Origin: a virus
Virus record (IMG/VR): IMGVR_UViG_3300031823_000002
Span: 57,080 to 121,079 of that record
Reading direction: 5' to 3' (one strand)
Length of the DNA stretch: 64,000 nt
The notes below the pieces were generated by a model that did no database searches, had not been told where the DNA came from, and saw nothing but the letters and a program-made list of their open reading frames with translations. The translations under genes were made by a program, and so were the position numbers. Position 1 is the stretch's first letter; each line of letters starts with the position of its first letter. This document shows positions 44,264-53,602 of this stretch, piece after piece.

Positions 44264-47200
44264 ATGGCTCCAGTAACCGCTTTCGACAATATGGACGACG
44301 AGCCAAGAGGGCCGGGAACGGCTGATCCGCTGGGCATCAGCCCGCTCTCTCTTGTCAAGAGAGCACCCGCCAAGGCAGATGATCCGCTGGGCATTTACCC
44401 TCTCCGCGTCCTGAAGCAAGAGGCGGCTCTGCGCAAGCCTAAGCCTATCGCACTGTCTGCAAAAAAGATCGTGCTTCCGCAGGGGTACACGCTGGATACC
44501 CCGGCAACACAGGGAAAGACGTTTACGGCAAAGGCGGCAACGCCCACTCCTGCGGCTGCGGCTACTACGGCGTCTACTCCGCCGCCAGCATCTTCTCCGC
44601 TTGAATGGCTGAGTCAGGCCGGAACGTCAGTGCTTCACGGCGTCGGCTTGCCCACGCCCAGCGAAGCAGCCAGAAAGCTGGGCGAGCATCCAGTCAAAGA
44701 AGGGTTGAGCTATATCCCCCTCATTGGTGGCCCCCAGCGGATCGTCGAAGGGGCCAAGGCGCTGTGGAGTGAGGCGCAGAGAGTCAAGGGAGAAGAGGAC
44801 GAAGCAACCAAGGCGCTGAACACTCCGGGAATACCGGCTCCGCAAAGAGCGGCGGCTTTTGCTTCCCATGAACTCTCAGCGCTTCCTTTTGTTGGCCGCT
44901 TAAAAGACGAAGCTCTGGACGCAGCTATAAAAGCGGGCGCGGAACCGGTCACTCCTACGGAAGACATCACCGATCCCAAAAAGTATCTCAGGAATTTAAA
45001 AATCGTGGCCACTAGCCCGGTAGTACTGGGCACAACAGCGGCTGCGGCGGCGCAGGCGGGTTTAGCGGCAGTGGATGGCTACAGGGCACTCAGTGACGCC
45101 TACGCGCATAAAGCCAGCAGCATGCAGCCTGAGATTCTTGATCCGCAGCAGCGTGCCTTACCCGCCAGTGCGGAGCCGCCGACCATTGAGGGGCGTGTTG
45201 CCCCACCTGCTGTACCGCCATCGGGTGCGCCGCGTGCAGCGCTGCCCGCACCGACCGAAGGCTTGTCGCCTGCGGAACAGCAAGTAGAGCAGGGAATTCT
45301 AGATCGCATTAAGGAACACCCCGAAACAGAAGCACAGGTGCGGAGTGATCTACAGGAAGTTCCACCGGAAAACAGACAGGCGGTTCTAGACGCGATCAAT
45401 CGAGAAGGGGTCGAGGCGTACCAGAGGGGCGACAAGAAAGCTGCGGAAAGAGCAGTGCAGCACGCGTGGATTCTCAAAGGGATCATGCAGGCAGAAGCGC
45501 GTGCGGCGCGTGCTGCACGTGCGACGGCTGCGGCGGTTACGCCTGCTGCGGAAGCCGCTCCAGTAACACCGGCTACGCCCATCGTTTCTTCCGACCCGCG
45601 CCTCGCTCGCCGGACCACAGAGCCAGCGACAGAAGAGCCGCAGGGGACGCTCTTTGCTACCCCCGAAACAGGCGTCACTCCTGAGGTATCACCTGCGCCA
45701 ACGCGTAGACGTGCTCCGGTCGCGACCGCTGAAGCAGAACCGGCGCAGGGAGCGCTGTTCGACACTTCGGAAGCAGAGTCCGCGATCACGCCAGCACCGG
45801 TTACTACGGAAACTGCGCCAGCGGAGGAGCCGGAAGCTACCACGACGCCCGCCCCGGAGACAGCGGCAGAACCTAAGTCGGGATATGTCCGTGAGGTTGC
45901 AAAGAAAGTTAGAGGGGCGAAAGCGGCGACTGCTGCGGTGGCTAGGCCCAGCGCCGAGGTGGAGCCGGACGAAAAGGAAAAGACAATTGGGATAACTGCA
46001 CCAGTGGGCTATGTAGGCCCGCAGGGCGAACGTGCGTGGGTTGCGGAGTACGGAAAGGGAAAAGAATTTAAAACTAAGGCGGAGGCAAAGCAGGCTGTCG
46101 CCAAATGGGAAGCCGGGTTGATGCCGATTGAGGAGTTCCATGCGCAATCTACCGCAGAGCCGCCTGCGACTCCAACAGCCGTCGCGCCAGTGATGGAACC
46201 GGAAGCGTCTGCGGCTGAACAACCGGCCACGCCATCGCCAAATCTACGCAGACAGCGTTGGTTGTACGAAGATGCAAATCGCAAGCTGGAGGAATTGAGA
46301 AAGCAGAATCCGAACACGCCATCCGCCTACCGTGCGCAGGCGGGCGCAGTTAAGAAAGCCTTCAATCGTCTTGCCAAGCAATACACAAACGAGTTTCCAC
46401 AAGATACGGAGCGGCAAGGATTGGCGGACTGGCTCAGGAAAAAGCCGGAAGACTCTATCGTGCCGCCAGTACCAGAAGAGGCCGTAGCCGCCGAACCCGA
46501 GACTCCTGCGCCTACACCGCCTACCCCCGCGCCAACTGCTAAGCCAATCACAGTAAACCGTCTTTCAGGGATGGTGTGGGAAGTTCCGGGCACGGATTAC
46601 ACCATCCACTATCTCGGTGATGACAAGTTCGATGTCCGCAAGGGCGGTGAACATATCGGTACAGCGCCGAGTGTGGGCGATGCTAAGGCTCAGATACAGG
46701 CACATCAAGCGTCAGCTTGGGAAGCACCGACGCCCGGTGAACTCGGGGCCACGGCGAGGACGAATAAAGCACGCCGCGAAGCTCTCACAGCCGCGCCGCC
46801 AACGGGTCCGAATACGGCGGTGGTGAAAGGCGCTCTCACGAACGCCGGTCTGTACGACCCGGCCACTGCGCGAGTTGTCAATCGCGCCGTCCAACAAAAT
46901 TTAATCCCGTCGCCTGAGAAGCTGGACGAGGTACTCCGGATTGCTAAGACGATTAAGGGGCTGAATCCGAAAACCACGAATACGGCGGCGGCGATTGAGG
47001 CCAGTAAATATGGCAGCATGGCAGCGCTGGGAGATTTGGCTGCGGCCAGTGAAACGGATCATCCAGCGGGTGTCGTTGCACGGGCGAGGGAGGTCAAAAC
47101 TGCGACGTTGGATACGCCTGCCGATTCGTACGTGTCGATGGCCCGCGTCACCGGAGGCAAAGTCAAGATCGGTGCTGATCCGAAAGCGCTGGCCGAAGTG

Positions 47201-50200
47201 CTTGGCTCCAGCCTCTACGGGAAAAAGCCGGTTGAAGTTGTCACCAAGGAACTGCTCCAGAACGCATGGGACGCGATCCGGCCTGAAGCTTGGCATCCCG
47301 GCAAACCTCCGAAGGATTTTGTGGGGGAAGTCACCGTCGATTTTGATCAATGGAACCGCAGCATCACGATCAGCGATAACGGCTCCGGCATGACCCGCAA
47401 GGAACTGGAAACTGTTTTCACTAACCTTGGAGCCACGGGGAAGCTCTCTCAGGCGGGGGCATCTGGCGGCTTTGGGATCGCAAAAGCGGCACCGTTCATG
47501 ATGTCGAAGAAGCTGACGGTCACCACGGTCACCAAAGAGGGCGGGAAATTCGTCGAGCACTCGTTCACGTCCACTCCGGACGAGATCGTCGGCAAAGGCG
47601 TGGAGGTCAGCACCAGAGAACTGCCGGAATGGCTGGACGATAAAAAGACCGGCACCGTCATCACGGCGCAGTTCGACGAGGATAACTGGGAGCCATGGGT
47701 GGCGGAGAGGTTTGCCCGTAAGTCGCAGCGTTCGCTTAGCGCACCGGGAACGCTGCGCGTGAACGGCGACGAATACGGCGGCACTTCAGGCGCGAAGCCG
47801 GTTGCAGCGCTGGAGCCGTCTCCCGTGGGCAGCATGACGAGGCCCGGAGCCGATATCGACCTGTTCGCCAGTTCGGAAACGGAAGTGCCTAGCTGGGGTG
47901 CGGTTTCCGTCGAGGTAAATAACAACGGAATCTACCAGTTCGACATGGAGGTATATGCGCCCGTCGAAGGGATGCAGGTGCCCAAGCGTGTCGCGGTGAA
48001 CGTGAAGGCGAATGTTAAGGAGCGCGATCCGGATTATCCGTTTCAGGCGAACCGCGAGGCGTTTCGCGATGAGCAAACAGGCAGGGACTTGAAGGAACTC
48101 ATCACGCAGAAGATTTTTGCACCGCAGGCTTCCAAGCATAGGCAGGAGATTTCCGATGCAATACGCGACCTGCCCACCATCAAAGTCGGTGCGACAGAAA
48201 TTCCGGTCTTCGATTCAGGCAGGCGGCTTACGCCCGACGAGATGCAGCAGTTGCAGTCCGACCCGGCATTCATCGATCTCGCGCACACCATCAATCAGGT
48301 CACGCAGGATGCAATCGCCAAGCTCGCGACCGCTGACCTTCCCAGCAACCTGAAGGGGCTGGGAGGAAAAATTAAAAAGATTGGCATCGTGCTCTCCGAC
48401 AAGCTGCACGGAGTTCACATCACCAATCCTGTGGACGAAAGCGATACCTACCTGTTCGTGAACCCGTTCCAGAGCCTGAAGGATGATGCGGAGCGTGCCG
48501 CCAGCCAAGTCTGGCATACGATTAAACATGAGATCGTCCACGACAAGGTGAAGGGCCATCACGAGACTTTCACCAGTACTGAGGCGGTGGTAGCTGGGGC
48601 GCTGGGAAGTAAGAGCGAACTGGCCGGAATCCAGCAACTGGAGGATGTATATGCCAACCCCGATGACCCCGAAAGAATACGCCCAGACCTTGGTTCAGCG
48701 ATACAACTCTATGAGGACTCACGTAAGCGACCAGAAGTTACAAAAGATATTTTTGGGGGCGAGGGACTCGCTGGCGGCGCTGCCCCCGCAGATGCAGGAC
48801 GAGATGAAAGTCGCCTACGACCTAGCCCAGAGGGAACTCTTCCCGGATATGTCCAGCCTCTGAAGGCGAGAGAGTCGGGGAAGCCCACAGAGGTCAAAAC
48901 CGAAGAGCGCAAGCCTGAGCCGGAATGGCTGAAGCGCAGTGCGCAGCAATACATCTCTCGACGCGGGAGTCCTCACCACGAAGCACCTGCCGGGACTCGC
49001 GACGCCCGCGCTATGGACATCGCCGACGCCTACGAGGCAATGGAGCATAATCCAAACGACCCGGCAGTGAAGGCTTCCTACGACGCCTTCAAAAAGGACA
49101 TCGACAAGCAGTGGGATTTTGCCGTCAAATCCGGCGTTGATTTCGAGCCGTGGACGAAGCCGGGACAGCCCTACGCCGACTCCGCTGCGATGAAGGCCGA
49201 CGTAGACGATAACGCCCACCTGTTCTTCTTCACTGGTGGAGAGATGCCTGCGGACCATCCGCTGGCAGCGGTCGATCCTAAGACCGGGTACACGTACAAC
49301 GACAAGCTGCGTGCGATTCACGACCTGTACGGTCACGCGGTGCATGGCTGGCAGTTCGGTGAGCGTGGCGAAGAGAACGCATGGATCACGCATTCGCAGA
49401 TGTTCTCGCGGCAGGCGATCCCGGCCTTGACCAGCGAAACGAAGGGGCAAAACAACTGGGTCAACTTCGGGCCGCACATGCGCCGCGCAGACGGCACGCT
49501 GATTAAGAAAGGCGAGGAGGGTTGGCTCGACCGTCCTCAGCGGCCCTTCGCGGAGCAGAAAGCAGGACTGCTGCCGAGGCGCTACCACTACCGCATCGAT
49601 GCGCCGCTGTCCTTTATCAGCCCGAACACTCTGAACATCCCCGGCGTCACCGAAGCACAGCGTCAATTTAAGTCAGACATCCACAACCGGTTCATCGATC
49701 AGGCGCACACCTTGGCCGACGACATGGGCATGAATGTTGTCGTCGAATCAGCGCTGGGATCGTGGAAGGGTGGAGCCGAAAACTCCATTGCGATTCGTTA
49801 CCCGTTCGGCGCTGACCCCGATCTGGTGAAGTACTACGAGGCGAACCTTGGGCGCTTGGGTTACCAGTACGCGACGGCGCGATTTACTCCGGATGTAAAC
49901 GGGAAAGATACGCTCCATCAGTTCTGGGTACAGAGTGCAAATGCCGATGCGAGCAAGATAGCGAGCTTACTCTTAGGGAATAGCATCGAAAATAGTACAA
50001 TAATTCCAGCAGAGGACGGTTACATCGTCACGCTGATCGACCCCAACGATGGGCTGCGTGAATCTGTCAGGAACCTAAAGAACGAACTGGGAGTAAAAAG
50101 TGTTGAAAATAACCGAGGTGCTGCGGAATTTCCCGGCAACTACACAGACCGAGACGCCGCAGGAAGAGACTTTCAATCAGCGATTGAAGAGATTGAGCGT

Positions 50201-51640
50201 AGAAGGCCATCCCTCCGGAGACTTCGTAGAGGGTTCGAGTCAAGGCCCGGTTACAATCTTCTCCACCGAGCCATCCGGGAAGCCCAAGAGCTAGTTCCTG
50301 CCGAGCCAGCGCCGGTTTCGGGACCGGGCACGCTGGAAGAAATTAAAAAAGAAACAAAACGGCTGCAAGGCCCACGCGGTTCGACTGTGCCGCTGATGCG
50401 CTCTGTGCTGTTGCCGCGCTACAAGATGATTGAAGATATCGCGGCGCATCTTGAAGACAACACCCGCAAAACTCTGGACCAACTGTATCCCGGTGGAACA
50501 ACCGCCGAGCACAGGGCCATGGTGAATCGGGCAGTGCGGATCGCCAAGGACGAATTAAAATACCAACTCGCTCAGGAGAACAGCGGCGCGGACTGGTACA
50601 AGGACGACATCAGAGGCCCCGCGAACTCCCTGATGTCGGAAATGAAATTACTGCATCCTGAACTCAGCGATCCGGTGAACGAGCGAATGTTTTTACTCCA
50701 CGTCGCGGCCACTTCGCCGGGTAAGACTGCGGCCTTCGATAACGTCAACGTCGCCGAGCAGGCGTACAACCTCTACAAGAAAAGGGGCGAGATACCGCTA
50801 CGGCAGGAAGACGGGACGCCGTGGGGAGCTTACGGACATGCTCCGCTCAAGACCGCTCAGGGCCTGCTGAGGTATTTCGATGGCGACGTAGGCAAGGCAA
50901 TGGAGTGGATGCTCACCAAGCACCCGCTGAAAGAAGTTGAGAATGTGAAGGCGAGGTCTGGCTACAGCAGGGACACTGTGAAAAATGCGCTGCCGCCAGA
51001 TTACGACCCGGATGCGGTGTACGGCGCGTACATTCTCGGCGAGAAGGTCGGCCCCTTCTTCATGAACCTGAACGGCATCTCCACGGAGTTGACCGTGGAT
51101 CGCTGGTTTATGCGGACATGGAACCGGCTGATGGGCACGCTGATCAATAGTGAAGGAAAGCTCCAAGACGTACCACGGGGCAAGAACGAGCGGGCTGCTA
51201 TGGTCGATGCCATCGACAAGCTGGGCAAGGAATTTGGCCTTGAAACCAGTCAGGTGCAAGCCGCACTCTGGTACTACGAGCAGGGACTTTACTCGCGGTT
51301 AGGACAGAGGGGAACCTTCGGAGGAACTTATGCCAGCGCAGCGAAAGATGTCTTCAACCTTCGATCTGAAGGTTTTACAAGCCAAGGCGAGAGAGATGCT
51401 GCGCAACGGGACGATGCCCTCCGAGGGAGCGCTGGAGGCGGCGCTGGCCCGCCTGCGGAAGGAGTACGGCCCGAAGATACTGAAGGCGAGGGAGTTGGAT
51501 CAACGGGAGAACTCTTCGGAGACACCTCCTTCGACTTCGGAGAGCCAAAAGTGATCCCGATTCAGGAAGCAAAGAGGATAGCTGAGCGGCAAAAGCCACG
51601 TGAGAAGCTTGCTGCCAGTCGAAAAGACAGGAGTCAGTGA
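44264..51640 (+). CDS. giant polyvalent protein with GHKL ATPase and HExxH motif, 2,458 aa
   Basis: Residues 1-900 are mostly low-complexity Ala/Pro/Glu with short folded islands. At about residues 980-1110 a Bergerat (GHKL) ATPase is clear: N-box ELLQNAWDA, G1 ISDNGSGM, G2 GGFGIAKAA, then GTVI. Near 1422 a HEIVH (HExxH) suggests a zinc metallopeptidase. Near 1686 RAIHDLYGHAVHGWQF marks another conserved phage domain. The C-terminal part (SPGKTAAFDNVNVAEQAYNL) is also conserved-looking. Fits the polyvalent proteins packaged and injected by some phages. Three small genes appear nested out of frame. Confidence 0.7.
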   Translation: MAPVTAFDNMDDEPRGPGTADPLGISPLSLVKRAPAKADDPLGIYPLRVLKQEAALRKPKPIALSAKKIVLPQGYTLDTPATQGKTFTAKAATPTPAAAATTASTPPPASSPLEWLSQAGTSVLHGVGLPTPSEAARKLGEHPVKEGLSYIPLIGGPQRIVEGAKALWSEAQRVKGEEDEATKALNTPGIPAPQRAAAFASHELSALPFVGRLKDEALDAAIKAGAEPVTPTEDITDPKKYLRNLKIVATSPVVLGTTAAAAAQAGLAAVDGYRALSDAYAHKASSMQPEILDPQQRALPASAEPPTIEGRVAPPAVPPSGAPRAALPAPTEGLSPAEQQVEQGILDRIKEHPETEAQVRSDLQEVPPENRQAVLDAINREGVEAYQRGDKKAAERAVQHAWILKGIMQAEARAARAARATAAAVTPAAEAAPVTPATPIVSSDPRLARRTTEPATEEPQGTLFATPETGVTPEVSPAPTRRRAPVATAEAEPAQGALFDTSEAESAITPAPVTTETAPAEEPEATTTPAPETAAEPKSGYVREVAKKVRGAKAATAAVARPSAEVEPDEKEKTIGITAPVGYVGPQGERAWVAEYGKGKEFKTKAEAKQAVAKWEAGLMPIEEFHAQSTAEPPATPTAVAPVMEPEASAAEQPATPSPNLRRQRWLYEDANRKLEELRKQNPNTPSAYRAQAGAVKKAFNRLAKQYTNEFPQDTERQGLADWLRKKPEDSIVPPVPEEAVAAEPETPAPTPPTPAPTAKPITVNRLSGMVWEVPGTDYTIHYLGDDKFDVRKGGEHIGTAPSVGDAKAQIQAHQASAWEAPTPGELGATARTNKARREALTAAPPTGPNTAVVKGALTNAGLYDPATARVVNRAVQQNLIPSPEKLDEVLRIAKTIKGLNPKTTNTAAAIEASKYGSMAALGDLAAASETDHPAGVVARAREVKTATLDTPADSYVSMARVTGGKVKIGADPKALAEVLGSSLYGKKPVEVVTKELLQNAWDAIRPEAWHPGKPPKDFVGEVTVDFDQWNRSITISDNGSGMTRKELETVFTNLGATGKLSQAGASGGFGIAKAAPFMMSKKLTVTTVTKEGGKFVEHSFTSTPDEIVGKGVEVSTRELPEWLDDKKTGTVITAQFDEDNWEPWVAERFARKSQRSLSAPGTLRVNGDEYGGTSGAKPVAALEPSPVGSMTRPGADIDLFASSETEVPSWGAVSVEVNNNGIYQFDMEVYAPVEGMQVPKRVAVNVKANVKERDPDYPFQANREAFRDEQTGRDLKELITQKIFAPQASKHRQEISDAIRDLPTIKVGATEIPVFDSGRRLTPDEMQQLQSDPAFIDLAHTINQVTQDAIAKLATADLPSNLKGLGGKIKKIGIVLSDKLHGVHITNPVDESDTYLFVNPFQSLKDDAERAASQVWHTIKHEIVHDKVKGHHETFTSTEAVVAGALGSKSELAGIQQLEDVYANPDDPERIRPDLGSAIQLYEDSRKRPEVTKDIFGGEGLAGGAAPADAGRDESRLRPSPEGTLPGYVQPLKARESGKPTEVKTEERKPEPEWLKRSAQQYISRRGSPHHEAPAGTRDARAMDIADAYEAMEHNPNDPAVKASYDAFKKDIDKQWDFAVKSGVDFEPWTKPGQPYADSAAMKADVDDNAHLFFFTGGEMPADHPLAAVDPKTGYTYNDKLRAIHDLYGHAVHGWQFGERGEENAWITHSQMFSRQAIPALTSETKGQNNWVNFGPHMRRADGTLIKKGEEGWLDRPQRPFAEQKAGLLPRRYHYRIDAPLSFISPNTLNIPGVTEAQRQFKSDIHNRFIDQAHTLADDMGMNVVVESALGSWKGGAENSIAIRYPFGADPDLVKYYEANLGRLGYQYATARFTPDVNGKDTLHQFWVQSANADASKIASLLLGNSIENSTIIPAEDGYIVTLIDPNDGLRESVRNLKNELGVKSVENNRGAAEFPGNYTDRDAAGRDFQSAIEEIERRRPSLRRLRRGFESRPGYNLLHRAIREAQELVPAEPAPVSGPGTLEEIKKETKRLQGPRGSTVPLMRSVLLPRYKMIEDIAAHLEDNTRKTLDQLYPGGTTAEHRAMVNRAVRIAKDELKYQLAQENSGADWYKDDIRGPANSLMSEMKLLHPELSDPVNERMFLLHVAATSPGKTAAFDNVNVAEQAYNLYKKRGEIPLRQEDGTPWGAYGHAPLKTAQGLLRYFDGDVGKAMEWMLTKHPLKEVENVKARSGYSRDTVKNALPPDYDPDAVYGAYILGEKVGPFFMNLNGISTELTVDRWFMRTWNRLMGTLINSEGKLQDVPRGKNERAAMVDAIDKLGKEFGLETSQVQAALWYYEQGLYSRLGQRGTFGGTYASAAKDVFNLRSEGFTSQGERDAAQRDDALRGSAGGGAGPPAEGVRPEDTEGEGVGSTGELFGDTSFDFGEPKVIPIQEAKRIAERQKPREKLAASRKDRSQ
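48651..48863 (+). CDS. nested +1-frame gene inside the giant gene, 70 aa
   Basis: ATG at 48651 has a perfect GGAGG (48640-48644) six bases upstream. The product (MPTPMTPKEYAQTLVQRYNS; MQDEMKVAYDLAQREL) is a compact charged helical protein that looks natural. The overlapping giant frame here is a low-complexity linker between the HExxH and HDLYGHAVH domains. Real translation is inferred. Confidence 0.5.
   Translation: MPTPMTPKEYAQTLVQRYNSMRTHVSDQKLQKIFLGARDSLAALPPQMQDEMKVAYDLAQRELFPDMSSL
50100..50294 (+). CDS. nested +1-frame gene inside the giant gene, 64 aa
   Basis: GTG at 50100, GGGAG at 50089-50093. Product MLKITEVLRNFPATTQTETP ... FNQRLKRLSVEGHPSGDFVE is a plausible folded small protein, and the giant frame here is a linker. 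Same relative frame (+1) as the other two nested candidates. TTG 50103 is a possible alternative start. Confidence 0.45.
   Translation: MLKITEVLRNFPATTQTETPQEETFNQRLKRLSVEGHPSGDFVEGSSQGPVTIFSTEPSGKPKS
51330..51554 (+). CDS. nested +1-frame gene at the end of the giant gene, 74 aa
   Basis: ATG at 51330 with GGAGGA (51320-51325) just upstream. The amphipathic body FDLKVLQAKAREMLRNGTMP then EGALEAALARLRKEYGPKIL is a convincing helical protein, while the giant frame over the same DNA is Gly/Ala/Arg low complexity. Best supported of the three nested genes. Confidence 0.55.
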   Translation: MPAQRKMSSTFDLKVLQAKAREMLRNGTMPSEGALEAALARLRKEYGPKILKARELDQRENSSETPPSTSESQK

Positions 51641-51797
51641 ACCCAGCGCGACGTGCCCGCCCCACGTCAACAGGGAAGGCCAGCAGTCCAACCCGGAAGC
51701 AGTGGAGCGAGAGCGCCTGCGCCTTTCCTATTATTGCTTAGGTGCGGTTTTAAGCATCCAATGTTTCTGCCGGGAGGGGTTGAGATCGAGGTGTCGC

Positions 51798-51986
51798 ATG
51801 ATCTCAATTCTCATCACGATTATTATCGTCGCGCTTGTACTGGGACTGCTGTTCTGGGCGTTGTCGTTTCTGCCGATCCCGCAGCCGTTTCTCAATATCA
51901 TCAAGTTTGCGATTGTGCTGGTGTTCGTTATCTGGCTGCTGTACACGCTGCTGCCGCTGGCTGGGGCGCATCCGATGCTGCGCTAA
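51798..51986 (+). CDS. two-span small membrane protein, 62 aa
   Basis: I use ATG 51798 (GAGG at 51788-51791) rather than the longer frame from 51600. Two hydrophobic helices (ILITIIIVALVLGLLFWALS and FAIVLVFVIWLLYTLLPLAG) around a proline turn match the small Thivi_2564-type membrane protein pattern seen in bacteria and phages. Might be a holin-like or superinfection protein. The preceding 157 bases hold no other gene. Confidence 0.6.
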   Translation: MISILITIIIVALVLGLLFWALSFLPIPQPFLNIIKFAIVLVFVIWLLYTLLPLAGAHPMLR

Positions 51987-51995
51987 AATTATGTC

Positions 51996-52904
51996 GTGAA
52001 CTCCCCGGAACTGTTAACCGGCTTTGAGCGCTGCGGACGCATCCCGTACTGGGGTAAGAGTTGGAAGTTCCGCAAATTGAAGCCGGTGGAAATACTGGAG
52101 GCCGGGGTCCATGCCGGACTCACGGAACTCACCAGAAGTGATTATGGTGAGTTAGCCGGGGAAGAGGTCTACGGCTTTGGCTCCGATCCCGGCATCGATT
52201 CCAAGCAATACGACCAGCACACCGAGGTCGTACATCTGGCCTGCATCGCCGATATCGTCACGTCCGCGATCCGCCGACCCGCTGGCGATCCATGGGTGCC
52301 AGCGCCGCCAGTCGATCACTGGAAGTCAGGCTGCTACCTTTCGCCTCAGCGAAATTACCTGCGCCGGATCGTCTTCGTCACAAGCTGGAGCGACGACAAG
52401 CATTACAGCCTCTGCCGCTCGTGGGAGAGCCTCGCTGAAACCTGTTTTCACAACCTGCCTATGCAGTTGGTGGTTGTGCATCTGGGCAAGCACCTAAACG
52501 GGAAGTATCACTCCTACTGGTCGCACGGCCTGCGCCACCCGGCCAACAAAGTACTGCGCTTCCGCAAGCGGAATAACACCGCTGAGCCGTTCAAGGAATC
52601 GTGGATCGAGGTCTGGCGCGAGGACTACGACGATATCTCCACACACGACTGGCTACAGGGAATGCTGGCAGACGGCGTGCTTCAGGATTGCTTAAAGAGG
52701 TACGACATCCCGGTGCCGAAAGAGGAAGCGCGGGAGCGCATCAAAGCGCTGGCGCTGAAGAAGCTGGAAATGATCCGCAATACGACCGAATTGCCGGATC
52801 AGCAGATGAGTACCTGCGATTGGCCCGCGCCTTGTGTTTTCCGCACGCCCTGTCACGCCCAGCAGGAGCCGGGTCCGGCGTATGGGTTCATCCGGATCAG
52901 CTAG
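51996..52904 (+). CDS. possible Cas4-like / PD-(D/E)XK nuclease, 302 aa
   Basis: GTG start at 51996. One cysteine lies near the N-terminus (TGFERCGRIPYW), and three lie in the last 35 residues as CDWPAPCVFRTPC. This is the layout of the iron-sulfur cluster in Cas4/AddB-type PD-(D/E)XK nucleases. A central charged body (YDQHTEVVHLACIADIVTSA; IVFVTSWSDDKHYSLCRSWE) may hold the D and E-K residues, but I could not fix them. Stop overlaps the convergent minus-strand gene by 4 nt. Confidence 0.4.
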   Translation: MNSPELLTGFERCGRIPYWGKSWKFRKLKPVEILEAGVHAGLTELTRSDYGELAGEEVYGFGSDPGIDSKQYDQHTEVVHLACIADIVTSAIRRPAGDPWVPAPPVDHWKSGCYLSPQRNYLRRIVFVTSWSDDKHYSLCRSWESLAETCFHNLPMQLVVVHLGKHLNGKYHSYWSHGLRHPANKVLRFRKRNNTAEPFKESWIEVWREDYDDISTHDWLQGMLADGVLQDCLKRYDIPVPKEEARERIKALALKKLEMIRNTTELPDQQMSTCDWPAPCVFRTPCHAQQEPGPAYGFIRIS

Positions 52905-53533
52905 TGCCACGCACCGCCCGCGACCGTACTCTCATTCAGGAACTTGTTCTCGTCTTCCTCAGCGCCCCCATCGCCTTCTACCGGAAGCTCGACCCCGATA
53001 GCGCCACCCCCTCCGCGAGAACTCAAGGTATTGGCCGGGTGAAGCTCCTGCGGGACAGGCATTCGCGGCACCTGTGGCGGTGGCGGCTGCGCCGGGATGT
53101 CATACCGGGGCGGATTGGCGTACGACAGCGGCTGATCGCCCACGATCTGTTCCAGCGTCGGCGCGGAAACGACTCCGTACGAGGGTGCGCCGGGGAACTC
53201 CATCATTCCCATTGGATTCTTGAGGGCTAGGATGATGCGCTGAAGCGACGGAATCTCCGCGCTCACGACCGCGTACTTGGCAGCAGCTTCGGCGCGTTCA
53301 AGGATGGCCTTTGCCAGCCGCTTCTCTGCCGTTTTAAGGGCCGAGGAGAACTCCCGTGGGCCTGAGACCCCTTTCCTGCTCCGCGAGGGCTTAGAAGCGG
53401 CCTTGGCGGCTTTTGCCTTGGCCTTGCGCTCCCTCTCCCAGCGCTCTTTAGCCGCAGCGCTCAAAATCTTGGACCGCTCTTCCTTGGTCAGCTTCGAAGG
53501 TGCCTGTTTTTCGGGGGTCTGTTCGTCCGCCAT
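52901..53533 (-). CDS. hypothetical charged protein, 210 aa
   Basis: Minus strand, AGGAG 8 nt before the ATG. Residues 1-60 are a Lys/Ala-rich helix (SKILSAAAKERWERERKAKA), residues about 60-100 another helix, then a proline-rich segment and an acidic C-terminus. Reads like an assembly or scaffold-like helper, but no motif supports a function. Confidence 0.6.
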   Translation of the reverse strand: MADEQTPEKQAPSKLTKEERSKILSAAAKERWERERKAKAKAAKAASKPSRSRKGVSGPREFSSALKTAEKRLAKAILERAEAAAKYAVVSAEIPSLQRIILALKNPMGMMEFPGAPSYGVVSAPTLEQIVGDQPLSYANPPRYDIPAQPPPPQVPRMPVPQELHPANTLSSRGGGGAIGVELPVEGDGGAEEDENKFLNESTVAGGAWH

Positions 53534-53602
53534 GGCTGAATTCTCCTGTGAGTGGGACTTATGGCGCAGTTAGACGGAATTTAATTCCCACTTACTCACA
53601 AG

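Noticed and set aside
49236-49430. A fourth nested frame (64 aa) in the giant gene
   Set aside because: Unlike the three reported, its product is Arg/Cys/Thr-rich noise, it has no good ribosome-binding site, and the giant frame here is a conserved domain.
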